A stretch of DNA of 64,000 nucleotides from Bradyrhizobium jicamae (GCF_018130695.1 NZ_JAFCJX010000003.1:1-64000); one strand, 5' to 3'; shown: positions 16,196 to 24,538, counted from the first letter of the stretch. Program-made: numbers and translations. The notes: generated by a model not told the origin, from the letters alone.

Positions 16196-17191
16196 ATGCG
16201 ACTGCTCGAAACCGAGATCATCATCGATGCGCCACCGCAGACCGTCTGGGCGGTGCTTGACGACATCGCTTGTTATGCTGAATGGAATCCGGCGCTGCCT
16301 GCGCTCAGCGGCCGCACTACGGTCGGCCAGCAAGTTGTGGGAACATTGCGCCAACCCAATGTGCCGGAGCGCGAAGTTACGCCGACAATCACCCGCGTCG
16401 TCGGGGCCCGGGAACTGCGTTGGCTGAATCAGGCGCCCGGCGGAGTGTTCAGTGCCGAACATATCTTCATCCTCGAGCCCACTGGCGACGGCGGCACGCG
16501 CATCCTTCACAACGAGATTTTCGACGGTCCGCTGGCCGACGAGCGCTGGCCAAGCATCGACACCAATCTGCGTAAGGCCTATCTCGACTTGAACCAGGCG
16601 CTGAAGGCGAGGGCGGAGGCTCTGCGCGACAGGCCGATCGCACTGCATCCGGCGGTCGGAAAGGTGGCTTCGGGCTCGGTCGAGACGTTCACTGCGCGCT
16701 GCAAATGCGCCAGCGACCCGGTCGAGATCGAGGCGAGCCATGCTGTGGCGCACAACCATCTGTGTGGCTGTTCGAAATGCTGGAAGCCGGAGGGCGCTGC
16801 CTTCGCGCAGCTTGCCGTCGTGCCGGCGGGCTGCGTCGCCGTGAAGGCGCATGCCAAGAAGCTCGAGGCTGTAGACGCGACGCAGAAGATCGAGCGCCAC
16901 CGCTGCAAATCCTGCGGGACGCACATGGTAGGCAAGGTGCATGATCCGGATCACCATTTCTACGGTCTTGAATTCGTGCATCCCGAGCTGGCGACGGACG
17001 GGCACCAGCCGAAAATCGAGTTCGCAGCCTTCGTGTCCTCGCTAGTCGAGACTGGGACGCCGCCGACCAGCATGGCCAGCGTGCGCAATGAACTGGGTAG
17101 GGCTAGAATTCCCGCTTATGACGCCTTCTCGCCGGAACTGATGGACATCATCGCTTGGCACAAGGTGAAGCTCGCTACGGCGGCCGGCTAA
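16196..17191 (+). CDS. gfa: SRPBCC - Gfa fusion (formaldehyde/glutathione-activating enzyme)
   Basis: One uninterrupted 331-residue frame joins two domains. Residues 1-142 are an SRPBCC (START/Bet v1) fold: IDAPPQTVWAVLDDIACYAEWNP at the start and a long C-terminal helix. Residues ~148-331 are a complete S-(hydroxymethyl)glutathione synthase. All zinc cysteines are present: C169-x-C171, C190-x-C192-x2-C195 and C237-x2-C240, with HNHLCGCSKCWKPEG and the YDAFSPELMD tail. Gfa speeds the condensation of formaldehyde with glutathione. P450 O-demethylation releases formaldehyde, so it fits as detoxification, while the SRPBCC part may bind an aromatic. GGAGG lies before ATG 16196. It is last in the operon (117-base gap). 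I know of no characterised protein with this architecture. Confidence 0.92.
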   Translation: MRLLETEIIIDAPPQTVWAVLDDIACYAEWNPALPALSGRTTVGQQVVGTLRQPNVPEREVTPTITRVVGARELRWLNQAPGGVFSAEHIFILEPTGDGGTRILHNEIFDGPLADERWPSIDTNLRKAYLDLNQALKARAEALRDRPIALHPAVGKVASGSVETFTARCKCASDPVEIEASHAVAHNHLCGCSKCWKPEGAAFAQLAVVPAGCVAVKAHAKKLEAVDATQKIERHRCKSCGTHMVGKVHDPDHHFYGLEFVHPELATDGHQPKIEFAAFVSSLVETGTPPTSMASVRNELGRARIPAYDAFSPELMDIIAWHKVKLATAAG

Positions 17192-17505
17192 AGGCAGTCC
17201 AGTCTGGAGCCATGGAGGACAGGGACCGATACGCCGACGATTCCCATCTGCCGCTCGACTTGTTCGACACCTCGAAGCCGCCGCGTCCCGCCCTCTTTGA
17301 CATCGCCACGGCTCCGGTGCTCGTGATTCGGCGGTTCAGGCGGGAAGGCATCTTGAAGGAGCCAACGCAGCTAGTGCCGGCATCCAATAGTTTGAGGAGA
17401 GCCGTATTCATCGGATCGCGAAGCAGGACCCTTCGGGCCCCTCGCAACATATCGTACCGCCGCGTGCGGTCAGCCGCTAACAGGAACAGTGTGGGCGTCG
17501 CATCG
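17192..17505. other. Intergenic region, no gene seen
   Basis: About 310 bases between the Gfa fusion and the ligM relic. Frames on both strands are short and show no family motif. Probably scrambled remains left by the rearrangement that cut off the 3' end of ligM. Confidence 0.45.
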
Positions 17506-18939
17506 TCACGCGGTCAAATTAATGGGTACACACCCAAGCCGAAAGGCCGCCGGCGCCGCAAAGCAGGTGCACGGCGGCCCCACTTTCTGGAAGTAAGGGG
17601 CCTGGGCGACCGTAGCCCTGATTTCGCGCACCTTGTGCCTGTCCACCGTGCGGCGCTGTGGGTTGGATTCGCCCCACAAAATCGTGACCTCTCTGCCCGG
17701 CGTGGCGTGCTCGAGGTCGACGAGCAACAGCGAAATGATCGCGCCGGCATTGGCCGAGTAGGCGAGCCGTTGTGATATGCCGACGTTGTTGCCGTTCCTG
17801 AGAATCGCATCGGACTGGAAGGTCGTGTACATGGGATTCGGCAATTGCATGTACTTGCCGCCATCTGCGGCAGCGAACAGCGACGACCGCATCAGCTCGG
17901 TGACGTCGTCGTTGTTCCAGTCCAGGGTGACCTTCTTGCGCCTCGGGTCCTTGACCTTTTCGCGTACGCGTCGCGGCCGATGAAGTCGCGCTCGAAATCG
18001 ATCAGCGACCCATACCCGACCTCCACCGATTCGACATAGTAGTCGACGATGTCGTCGGACAGGAAACTACCGCCTAGCGAGCCGATCGTCTCAAAGAAAT
18101 AGTTCGTCAGCCACTGGCGGTAAGGGCGCATCGCCTCGCCATGATAGATCGCCGGCAGCGGCATCGGCATCCAGCCGGACTCCTCTGCCGTGGTCGAATA
18201 GGTGAGCGCGCCGACCTTGCGCATGCCGTATTTCTCGCCTGCTTTCTCCAGCGCCTCCCGAACGGTTTGTTGCGCGTCCCAGGGACCGTAGATCTCGTAA
18301 CCCGGTTCACCCGCCATGCCGTGCCGCAACGCCCGAACCGTCTGGCCGGCGATCTTGAATTCGCCGATGTCGACGAACTTGATTTCGGGAAGCGTTCCCT
18401 CGGTGACCTCGCGCATTAGCGGCAGCGCTTGCGGTCCCTAGACCTGGACGCGGAACACGTCGCGGGTCCCCGAGCGGATCGAGAAATTGTCGTCGCGCGT
18501 TACGGTGACGTCGAGCGTGGTCTTTTCGGCGTTGAACTGCACCCAGTCGCTCGCGAACGGTGCGCCGACGATCCGCAGGAATTCCTCCGACTCCCGGAAC
18601 AGGATCGCATCGGCGATGAAATAGCCGTCGTGTCCGGCGAGCACCAGCTGCTTGCCGCGCTTGACGGGAAACGGGTCGAACTTGTTGGTCGCGAGCTGTG
18701 ACAGGAATTTGACGACGTTGCGACCTCTCAAGTGCAGCTCGGTCATGTTGTATGACAACTCGAGCAGTGCCACGCTATCCTTCCAGGCCTGCACTTCGTC
18801 CCGCCAATTTGAACTCCGGGGTAATGACGGGGAAGGTGTAGGGGCCGAGGTTCGAGCCGCGCAGCAGTTTGACCGGACCGCCGACTTCGTCGAGAATCGA
18901 CTGCAGACTCTTGGGTGGTGCGTTGTGCGAGATTGCCAT
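17506..18939 (-). pseudogene. ligM: LigM/DesA-type tetrahydrofolate-dependent aryl O-demethylase, broken
   Basis: Four minus segments in order match the GcvT-fold O-demethylases that move a methyl group from vanillate, syringate or 3-O-methylgallate to tetrahydrofolate. They are MAISHNAPPKSL...GSNLGPYTFPVITPEF; DEVQAWKDSVALLELSYNMTEL...DVFRVQV; GPQALPLMREVTEG...RALRHGMAGEPGYEIYGPWD...ESGWMPMPLPAIY...GRDA; and KKVTLDWNNDDVTELMRSSLF...IRATVAQAPYFQK. Lesions: a frameshift near 18812 (an extra A), a nonsense TAG at 18438-18440 where the family has Gln, a frameshift near 17960, and foreign sequence after about 17600. AAGGAGGAG before ATG 18939 is intact. It is last in the ligK2-fd2 transcript. Three independent lesions make sequencing error unlikely. 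Confidence 0.85.
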
Positions 18940-19003
18940 GATGTCTCCTCCTTGGATTATGTTGATTGTTTTGAAGTTGCTGCCCGCCAGCCGGTGGGCC
19001 GCT

Positions 19004-19321
19004 TTACGTTTCGGGCACGATCTCCACGGAGACCGTGCCCATCTCGGCCGTCACGACGAGCTGACACGACAGGCGCGAATTGTCCCGCCGATGGTCCAAT
19101 GCATCGAGCAGGTCGTTTTCCTCATCCGAAATCGGCGGCAGAAGATCGGGTCTTTCGATTTCCACATAGACATGGCAGGTCGCGCAGCAGCGGCATCCGC
19201 CGCAAAGCGCTGCCAGTTCGACGACCCCTGCGTTACGGATGTTTTCCATGATGGAGATGCCGATGGTGGCTTCAAGTTGCTGGCGCTTTCCGCTCGGCGT
19301 CGTAACCAGGAGGCTGGGCAT
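19004..19321 (-). CDS. [2Fe-2S] ferredoxin, copy 2 (intact)
   Basis: A 105-residue adrenodoxin-type ferredoxin with ligands C40, C46, C49 and C86. Two extra cysteines (C43, C45) lie within the cluster loop CGGCRCCATC, which is unusual; copy 1 at 2926 has CGGCRSCARC. The helix ISDEENDLLDALDHRRDNSR is the likely docking face. GGGAG lies upstream of ATG 19321. It sits between ligK2 and the ligM relic, and the second P450 is transcribed divergently, so it probably supplies that P450 with electrons. Confidence 0.92.
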   Translation of the reverse strand: MPSLLVTTPSGKRQQLEATIGISIMENIRNAGVVELAALCGGCRCCATCHVYVEIERPDLLPPISDEENDLLDALDHRRDNSRLSCQLVVTAEMGTVSVEIVPET

Positions 19322-19437
19322 TCTTCAACTCACTCCCTGTCGGGCAATGTCACTCGGCTGTGCGAGGCGGTTGTCCGTTGCGGATTCAAAGCCTTGAGGA
19401 TCGTCGCCGGATACGCGAATCGTGCATCGTCGAAGGA

Positions 19438-20124
19438 TCAAAGATCCTTCGCGTCGACATATCGCAGCCCCTTCTGCTTCAGCCGTTCGCGCATGTTGTT
19501 GATGTCGAGGCCGAGCTCGCCCGCGGCGTAACGCCGGCGCAGCGCTTCCTCCTTCTCCTCGCGGGCGCGCGCCTTGGCGAGCACGCCGGCGGCCTCCGAA
19601 CGGGAGACGATGCAGACCCCGTCGTCATCGGCCAGGACCACGTCGCCGGGACTGACGCGTGCTCCGGCACACAGGATCGGCACCTGCACGTTGGCGATGG
19701 TCTCCTTGACCGTGCCCTGGGCCGAGATGGTTTTCGACCAGACCGGGAACTTCATTTCGGCGAGCCGCGCTACATCCCGCACGCCGGCATCGATCACGAT
19801 GCCGGCGACGCCGCGCGCGGCGAGCGCTGTTGCCAACAGGTCGCCGATGTATCCGTCGTCGCAAGGCGAGGTCGGCGTGACGACGAGCACGTCGCCGGGC
19901 CGCGCTAGCTCGACTGCGACATGGATCATCCAGTTGTCGCCAGGGGCGACTTCACAGGTGAGGGCGCTGCCGGCCACGCGCGCGCCGCTCCAGACCGGGC
20001 GCATATGGCTCGCCAGCAGTCCTTTGCGTCCCTGCGCTTCGTGCACCGTCGCAACACCGAGTGCGCCGAGACCGTTGACGACATCGACATCCGCGCGGGG
20101 CGCGTTCGTCACCACAAGCATCAT
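19438..20124 (-). CDS. ligK: LigK-like 4-carboxy-4-hydroxy-2-oxoadipate aldolase, copy 2
   Basis: A 228-residue close paralogue of the protein at 3692, with the same motifs ([39 protein letters not shown]). It would cleave 4-carboxy-4-hydroxy-2-oxoadipate, the product of LigJ at 21506, into pyruvate and oxaloacetate. An in-frame extension to 20247 runs through the promoter itself. I therefore place the start at ATG 20124 or the next codon (20121), both just after GGGAGGGGA. It leads the unit ligK2 - ferredoxin - ligM relic. The promoter/operator at 20209-20247 stands about 90 bases upstream. Confidence 0.88.
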   Translation of the reverse strand: MMLVVTNAPRADVDVVNGLGALGVATVHEAQGRKGLLASHMRPVWSGARVAGSALTCEVAPGDNWMIHVAVELARPGDVLVVTPTSPCDDGYIGDLLATALAARGVAGIVIDAGVRDVARLAEMKFPVWSKTISAQGTVKETIANVQVPILCAGARVSPGDVVLADDDGVCIVSRSEAAGVLAKARAREEKEEALRRRYAAGELGLDINNMRERLKQKGLRYVDAKDL

Positions 20125-20208
20125 TCCCCTCCCTGCGAGCACATTGTCGATCGTCGCCCTCACGCTTGGCCATTCGCGCCTGCGGAGGTTGACAAGCGAT
20201 GTGCTCTT

Positions 20209-20247
20209 AGATACCGAATAGTATCTAGAAACTAAAAAGTATGTCAA
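20209..20247 (-). promoter_or_regulatory. Promoter with overlapping AGATAC-N6-GTATCT operator
   Basis: On the minus strand TTGACA (20247-20242) is followed after 17 bases by ATACTA (20224-20219), a good sigma-70 pair. A perfect 18-base palindrome AGATAC-CGAATA-GTATCT (20209-20226) covers the -10. The same array, with the same 30-base offset, occurs at 24631-24669. Its position also suits control of the divergent P450-ligJ unit starting at 20302. The TetR protein at 22520 is the obvious candidate regulator. Confidence 0.75.
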
Positions 20248-20301
20248 TCGATGAATTGCGCTCCCGATGAAATCCGGAAGCGCTCATCAGGGGAGGGTGC
20301 G

Positions 20302-21483
20302 ATGACTGCCGATGCGCTGACTGGTGAAAATCTGTTTCGTGATCCCTATCCCGTCTACGCACGGCTTCGGAAAGAGGCGCCGGTGTGTCTGTTTCCGGAG
20401 ACCGGCGAATGGTTCGTGACGCGCTGGGCCGATTGCCAGACCATTGGAATGAAAGACGCCATCTTCGGACCGTCGGACAGTTCAGGCCGGCCCGAGGCTC
20501 GGGTGATGGGCATGCCGAACGTGCTGAGCATGACGGGCGACGAGCACAAATGTCTGCGCGTGGGGATCGACGAGAACCTCACTGCCGAGAAGGTCGACAG
20601 CTACGTCGATCGCCTCGCGCGACCGGTCGCCCGGCGCTTTGTCGATGAGTTCAAGAGGCGCGGCTCGGGAGACCTCACGGCCGAATTGTTCGAGCCGATC
20701 AGCGTTCGCGTGATCGGCGACTTAGTCGGGCTTATCGATGTCGACGTCGAAGCGCTGACGCGTTGGTTCCACTCTCTCAATGGCGGACTCCAGCGGCCAA
20801 ACGATCCGGAGGCCTGGGCGGCCTGCGAGCGGGCCCGTTCGGAGATCGATGCCGCAATGGGGCCGATCATCGAGCGCGTCACGGCGCGCCCCGATCAAAC
20901 GCTGACATCGCATGTGGTGCACGGCGGCATGGGCGACGGCAAGGTGCGCAGTTTCGAGGAGATCATGCCGACCATGCGGGTCATCCTGCTCGGCGGCTTG
21001 CAGGAGCCCGGGCATGGCGCGGCCAACGCAGCGCTCGGACTGTTGCAGAACCCGGAGCAAGCCGTAGCCGTCGCTGCCGATCCGGAAGGGCTCTCGCTGC
21101 GTGCCTATGACGAAGGTTTGCGGTGGATCGCCCCGATCGGCGTGACGCCGCGGCAGGCGTCGGAGGACTTCGAGCTCGCCGGCACCGTGATTCCCAAGGG
21201 CGCCTCGGTCGCGATCGTGATGGCGTCCGCCAATCGCGACGAGGCCCGGTTCGAGAATGCGGACGCCTTCGATCTCAACCGCAAGCGCAAGCCGCACGCC
21301 TCCTTCGGGTACCGGCCGCATTTCTGTTCGGGCCACTATCTAAGCCGCCAGATCGGCAGGATATCGCTTGAGGAGGCCTTCCGCTCGCTCCACGATCTGA
21401 AGCTCGATCCCGACCGGGAGGTGGTGACGAAGGGCTGGCGCTTCCGGGGCGTCCTGCATCTGCCGGCACGGTGGAGCGCATGA
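20302..21483 (+). CDS. Cytochrome P450, GcoA/CYP255-like aromatic O-demethylase
   Basis: A 393-residue P450. The ExxR motif is E271-G-L-R274. The I-helix reads GGLQEPGHGAAN (231-242), the same QEPGHG found in the guaiacol O-demethylase GcoA, where it replaces the usual acid-Thr pair. ELFEPISVRVIGDLVGL and RWFHSLNGGLQRPNDP also resemble GcoA. The heme loop is FGYRPHFCSG (F335-C342): the normally conserved Gly four residues after Phe is replaced by Arg. Start ATG 20302 follows GGGGAGGG; an upstream in-frame ATG at 20251 has no such site. It lies 22 bases before ligJ. Predicted reaction: removal of an aryl methyl group, giving a catechol-type product and formaldehyde. Confidence 0.9.
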   Translation: MTADALTGENLFRDPYPVYARLRKEAPVCLFPETGEWFVTRWADCQTIGMKDAIFGPSDSSGRPEARVMGMPNVLSMTGDEHKCLRVGIDENLTAEKVDSYVDRLARPVARRFVDEFKRRGSGDLTAELFEPISVRVIGDLVGLIDVDVEALTRWFHSLNGGLQRPNDPEAWAACERARSEIDAAMGPIIERVTARPDQTLTSHVVHGGMGDGKVRSFEEIMPTMRVILLGGLQEPGHGAANAALGLLQNPEQAVAVAADPEGLSLRAYDEGLRWIAPIGVTPRQASEDFELAGTVIPKGASVAIVMASANRDEARFENADAFDLNRKRKPHASFGYRPHFCSGHYLSRQIGRISLEEAFRSLHDLKLDPDREVVTKGWRFRGVLHLPARWSA

Positions 21484-21505
21484 CGCAGTCAAGGGCCGAA
21501 GAACG

Positions 21506-22525
21506 ATGATCATCGATTGCCACGGACACTACACGACCGAGCCCCGGTCTCATCACGCGTTCCGCGAGGCGCAGATCGCGTTCGCCGCGGGAAGCGGGTC
21601 GAAGCCGTCCTATCCGCAGATATCGGACGACGAGATCAGCGAGACGATCGCGGCCAATCAGCTTCGCCTACTGCGCGAGCGCGGTGCCGACATGACGATC
21701 TTCTCGCCGCGCGCTGCCGGCATGGGCCATCATATCGGCGACGAGGCGATCAGCAGGACCTGGTCGCGGCATGCCAACGATCTGATCGCGCGCATCGTCG
21801 GTATGTTTCCGGAGAATTTCGTCGGGGTCTGCCAGCTGCCGCAATCGCAGGGCGTGCCGATCGCGCAATCGATCGAGGAACTGCGGCGCTGCGTGACCGA
21901 GCTGGGCATGGTCGGCTGCAATCTCAACCCGGATCCCTCGGGCGGACATTGGACCGCGCCGCCGCTCACCGCCAGATCCTGGTATCCATTCTACGAGGCC
22001 ATGGTCGAACTCGACGTTCCGGCGATGATCCACGTCTCGGGCTCGTGCAATGCGTGCTTCCATACCACGGGCGCGCACTATCTGAATGCCGATACGACAG
22101 CGTTCATGCAGCTGCTGCAGGGCGATCTGTTCAAGGATTTTCCAAGCCTGCGCTTCATCATCCCGCACGGAGGCGGTGCCGTTCCCTATCACTGGGGGCG
22201 ATTTCGCGGATTGGCGATGATGCTGGGCAAGCCTGCGCTCGCCGAGCATCTGATGAAGAACATCTTCTTCGATACCTGCGTCTATCATCAGGCCGGCATC
22301 GATCTGCTGTTCGAGGTCATTCCCGCCGACAACATCCTGTTTGGATCGGAGATGTTCGGCGCCGTCAAAGGGCTGGATCCGGAAACCGGGTTTCCCTTCG
22401 ACCATACCAAGCGCTATATCGACAGCTTGGAGCTGTCTCAGGACGACCGAGCGAAGGTTTTTGAAGGAAATGCGCGCCGAGTGTACCCCGGACTTGATGC
22501 GCTGCTGAAGCGACGGGGACTATGA
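21506..22525 (+). CDS. ligJ: 4-oxalomesaconate hydratase (LigJ)
   Basis: A 339-residue amidohydrolase-superfamily lyase. The N-terminus MIIDCHGHYT gives metal ligands H6 and H8; H176 in MIHVSGS and E282 in LFGSEMFG complete the LigJ-type zinc site. Long blocks such as ISDDEISETIAANQLRLL, RGADMTIFSPRA, GCNLNPDPSGGHW and IIPHGGGAVPYHWGRFRGLA are diagnostic of LigJ. It hydrates 4-oxalomesaconate to 4-carboxy-4-hydroxy-2-oxoadipate, the LigK substrate, in protocatechuate 4,5-cleavage and gallate degradation. It is co-transcribed with the P450. The ring-cleavage LigAB, LigC and LigI are not in the window. Its last bases overlap the convergent tetR stop. Confidence 0.93.
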   Translation: MIIDCHGHYTTEPRSHHAFREAQIAFAAGSGSKPSYPQISDDEISETIAANQLRLLRERGADMTIFSPRAAGMGHHIGDEAISRTWSRHANDLIARIVGMFPENFVGVCQLPQSQGVPIAQSIEELRRCVTELGMVGCNLNPDPSGGHWTAPPLTARSWYPFYEAMVELDVPAMIHVSGSCNACFHTTGAHYLNADTTAFMQLLQGDLFKDFPSLRFIIPHGGGAVPYHWGRFRGLAMMLGKPALAEHLMKNIFFDTCVYHQAGIDLLFEVIPADNILFGSEMFGAVKGLDPETGFPFDHTKRYIDSLELSQDDRAKVFEGNARRVYPGLDALLKRRGL

Positions 22526-23158
22526 CCGGGTCGAGCCCGGTCGCTTTCCATAGGCATCATACATTGCCATGAGCGCGGTCTTTACCAGGTCTCTCACCGA
22601 GGGGCCGCGCGTGAAGCTCGCAGCGGCACCGTAGGTGAGCTCGAAGACGATGCCACCGAGCGTTTCCGCGTCAGCGGGTGCGGCGCCCTTCGGAAACATC
22701 CCGACCAAGATTTCGCCCAGGCCCTTCCACTGTTTCTCGAACAGATGGGCGTGACGCTTTCCGAAGGTCAAATCCTTCTTCGCGCGTCGGAATAGATCCA
22801 GTGCGAGCATGCCCCAGCTCGGATCCTTGGCCCGCGATCCGGCCCAGTCGCTGATGATCTCGATCATCTTCCGCGGGTCTTGCACGTCCTTCAGCAGTCC
22901 GGTTATCTCGCCGACGTCCGCAACCGAGTGTGTTTCCAGGAGCTCAAGGAAGATCTCCTCCTTGCTTTCGAAGTTCGAATAGAATGCTCCCTTGCTGAAG
23001 CCGGCTTCCTCGGCGATCCGATCGATCGAGGCGCCTTCATAGCCCTCTCGCGCCATGACCTCGTATGCCGACGCCAGCAGCTTCTCCCTGGTTAACGCCC
23101 GGCTTTCTTCGCGGCTCAGTCGCTTGGGAACGGATCTTTTTTTCTGCGCTACGACCAT
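22520..23158 (-). CDS. TetR-family transcriptional regulator
   Basis: A 212-residue TetR-type repressor. The helix-turn-helix reads GYEGASIDRIAEEAGFSKGAF followed by YSNFESKEEIF, a textbook TetR recognition helix, after a basic N-terminal arm (KKRSVPKRLSREES). The C-terminal ligand domain is not assignable. Start ATG 23158 (AAGAAGAGAAG upstream) is preferred over an in-frame ATG at 23218. It is the last gene of the unit SBP - DoxX - tetR, whose promoter carries the AGATAC palindrome, so autoregulation is likely. The same palindrome at 20209 would place ligK2 and the P450-ligJ unit in its regulon. Confidence 0.9.
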   Translation of the reverse strand: MVVAQKKRSVPKRLSREESRALTREKLLASAYEVMAREGYEGASIDRIAEEAGFSKGAFYSNFESKEEIFLELLETHSVADVGEITGLLKDVQDPRKMIEIISDWAGSRAKDPSWGMLALDLFRRAKKDLTFGKRHAHLFEKQWKGLGEILVGMFPKGAAPADAETLGGIVFELTYGAAASFTRGPSVRDLVKTALMAMYDAYGKRPGSTRS

Positions 23159-23243
23159 CTCTTCTCTTCTTTTGTCTCGGTCATATTTAGTCCGGATCGC
23201 CGACGTGACCGCGGTCAAACCCGCTGCGGCAAGTGCCAGGGTG

Positions 23244-23603
23244 CTACCTTAGAACGGACAGTATGCAAGCAGATGCCCAGAAAATCATATATTCCGGTCC
23301 CTGCTTCTGCCAGCGCCAGTTCAGCCCGTTGATCCTCACGACGGCATAGCTGGCGCCGACCAAGACCAGCACGGCAAGCCCGGCGGCTATTTTTTCGAAA
23401 ATGCCGGTCACAAGCCCGATGCCGGCAAGCACTTCGCACGCGACTGTCAAGATAACGAACACGCGTCCAGGTCGCAGCCCGACCTTCTCAAAGGTCGGCG
23501 CGGCCCGTTCCATATTGCGCAGTTTTCCGATGATGTGAGGCAAGAACCAAACGCCGCAGAGAACCCGAAGCGTCGTGAGAGCGTCGAATTGAAACTCCAT
23601 CAT
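23244..23603 (-). CDS. DoxX-family membrane protein
   Basis: A 119-residue integral membrane protein with about four predicted helices (LTTLRVLCGVWFLPHIIGKL, VFVILTVACEVLAGIGLVTGIF, AAGLAVLVLVGASYAVV, MIFWASACILSVL). This is the DoxX/SURF4-like pattern. ATG 23603 lies 8 bases after the stop of the preceding gene and is followed by a second ATG. Relatives often occur in aromatic-catabolism clusters, sometimes tied to thiol redox stress or quinone handling. No specific function can be given. Confidence 0.82.
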   Translation of the reverse strand: MMEFQFDALTTLRVLCGVWFLPHIIGKLRNMERAAPTFEKVGLRPGRVFVILTVACEVLAGIGLVTGIFEKIAAGLAVLVLVGASYAVVRINGLNWRWQKQGPEYMIFWASACILSVLR

Positions 23604-23611
23604 GCCGAGCC

Positions 23612-24538
23612 TCACTGAGTCCAAAGGCCGTCGAGGTACTGCCGATCGAGCGCCAGGTTGGCTTTGTCTCGATCGGCAGCCCCTAGAAGGCCTGCTTTGA
23701 TCATAAGATCGACCGTAGTCTTGAAGGCCGACTTCGGTATTTCCAGGTGTGCAGGGAACAGGGCCTTTTCGCGCATATAGGCGAGCGCACGCCGCGAATA
23801 GGCTTCGCTTGATTTCGTGATTTCGGCGAGTATCGGAAGTACGAGTTCGTCGCGCGATTCGTCGTAGACTTCGGCCGTAGCCTCCGCCAGAGCCGTTAAT
23901 AGCTTACGGACGCTCTCGCGGTTTTGCTTTAGCCAATCATCGGCGCCGATCATCGCAGTGAACGCAATCTCTGGGATCACATCCGTGACCTCGCCAAGAT
24001 TGGAATAGCCGGCGTCGATTGCCACAAAATTCAGAGGAACTGGCTGAACCGCAGCATCGATCCGACCGTCTTGCAATGCCTGCCAGCGCTCGGGATGCAC
24101 GCCCACCACCGCAAACTCATAGTCGCCCGGGTACTTGAGGCCGTGCCGCGCCAGCATCTCCATCGTATAAATCGCGGTGCCTTCCATCATCGACGAAGTA
24201 CCGAGAACACAGCCCCGCAAGTCCTCGATCTTCTTGATGCGCGAGTGTGCGACCAGCGTCATCGGCAACCTGTTCGCGTTGCCGGCTACAATTCGCAGCC
24301 TCCCTCCCGCGATTGCGTTGGCGATCGCGCCCTCAGGAGGGGTGATCGCCAAATCGGCTTCAGAGTTCTTGATGGCCGCGGTCGCTTTGTCCACGGTGCC
24401 CATCCGCTTCAGGGAAACCTTCAATCCGTGGCGCATGAAGATCCCCGATTGCTCCGCGACGAAGACTGGGAGCCAATTGAAGCCCAATGCGCCACCGGCG
24501 AGCGTCAATTCCGTCATCTTGGGCGTGATCGCATCCAT
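23612..24538 (-). CDS. NMT1/SsuA-type substrate-binding protein without signal peptide
   Basis: A 308-residue periplasmic-binding-protein-2 fold (MTELTLAGGALGFNWLPVFVAEQSGIF...GLKVSLKRMGTVDKATAAIKNSEADLAITPPEGAI). This is the ABC nitrate/sulfonate/taurine-binding class. From ATG 24538, which has GGGAGGAG upstream, the protein begins directly with the first strand. No hydrophobic signal sequence exists even in the longer frame from 24571. No ABC permease or ATPase genes are near. It may be a cytosolic ligand-binding or NMT1-like enzyme rather than a transporter part, or it may have lost its leader. First gene of the SBP-DoxX-tetR unit. Confidence 0.82.
   Translation of the reverse strand: MDAITPKMTELTLAGGALGFNWLPVFVAEQSGIFMRHGLKVSLKRMGTVDKATAAIKNSEADLAITPPEGAIANAIAGGRLRIVAGNANRLPMTLVAHSRIKKIEDLRGCVLGTSSMMEGTAIYTMEMLARHGLKYPGDYEFAVVGVHPERWQALQDGRIDAAVQPVPLNFVAIDAGYSNLGEVTDVIPEIAFTAMIGADDWLKQNRESVRKLLTALAEATAEVYDESRDELVLPILAEITKSSEAYSRRALAYMREKALFPAHLEIPKSAFKTTVDLMIKAGLLGAADRDKANLALDRQYLDGLWTQ

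Noticed and set aside
15407..17005. A 532-codon minus-strand frame
   Set aside because: Antisense to the FAH and SRPBCC-Gfa genes, both of which have clear catalytic motifs.
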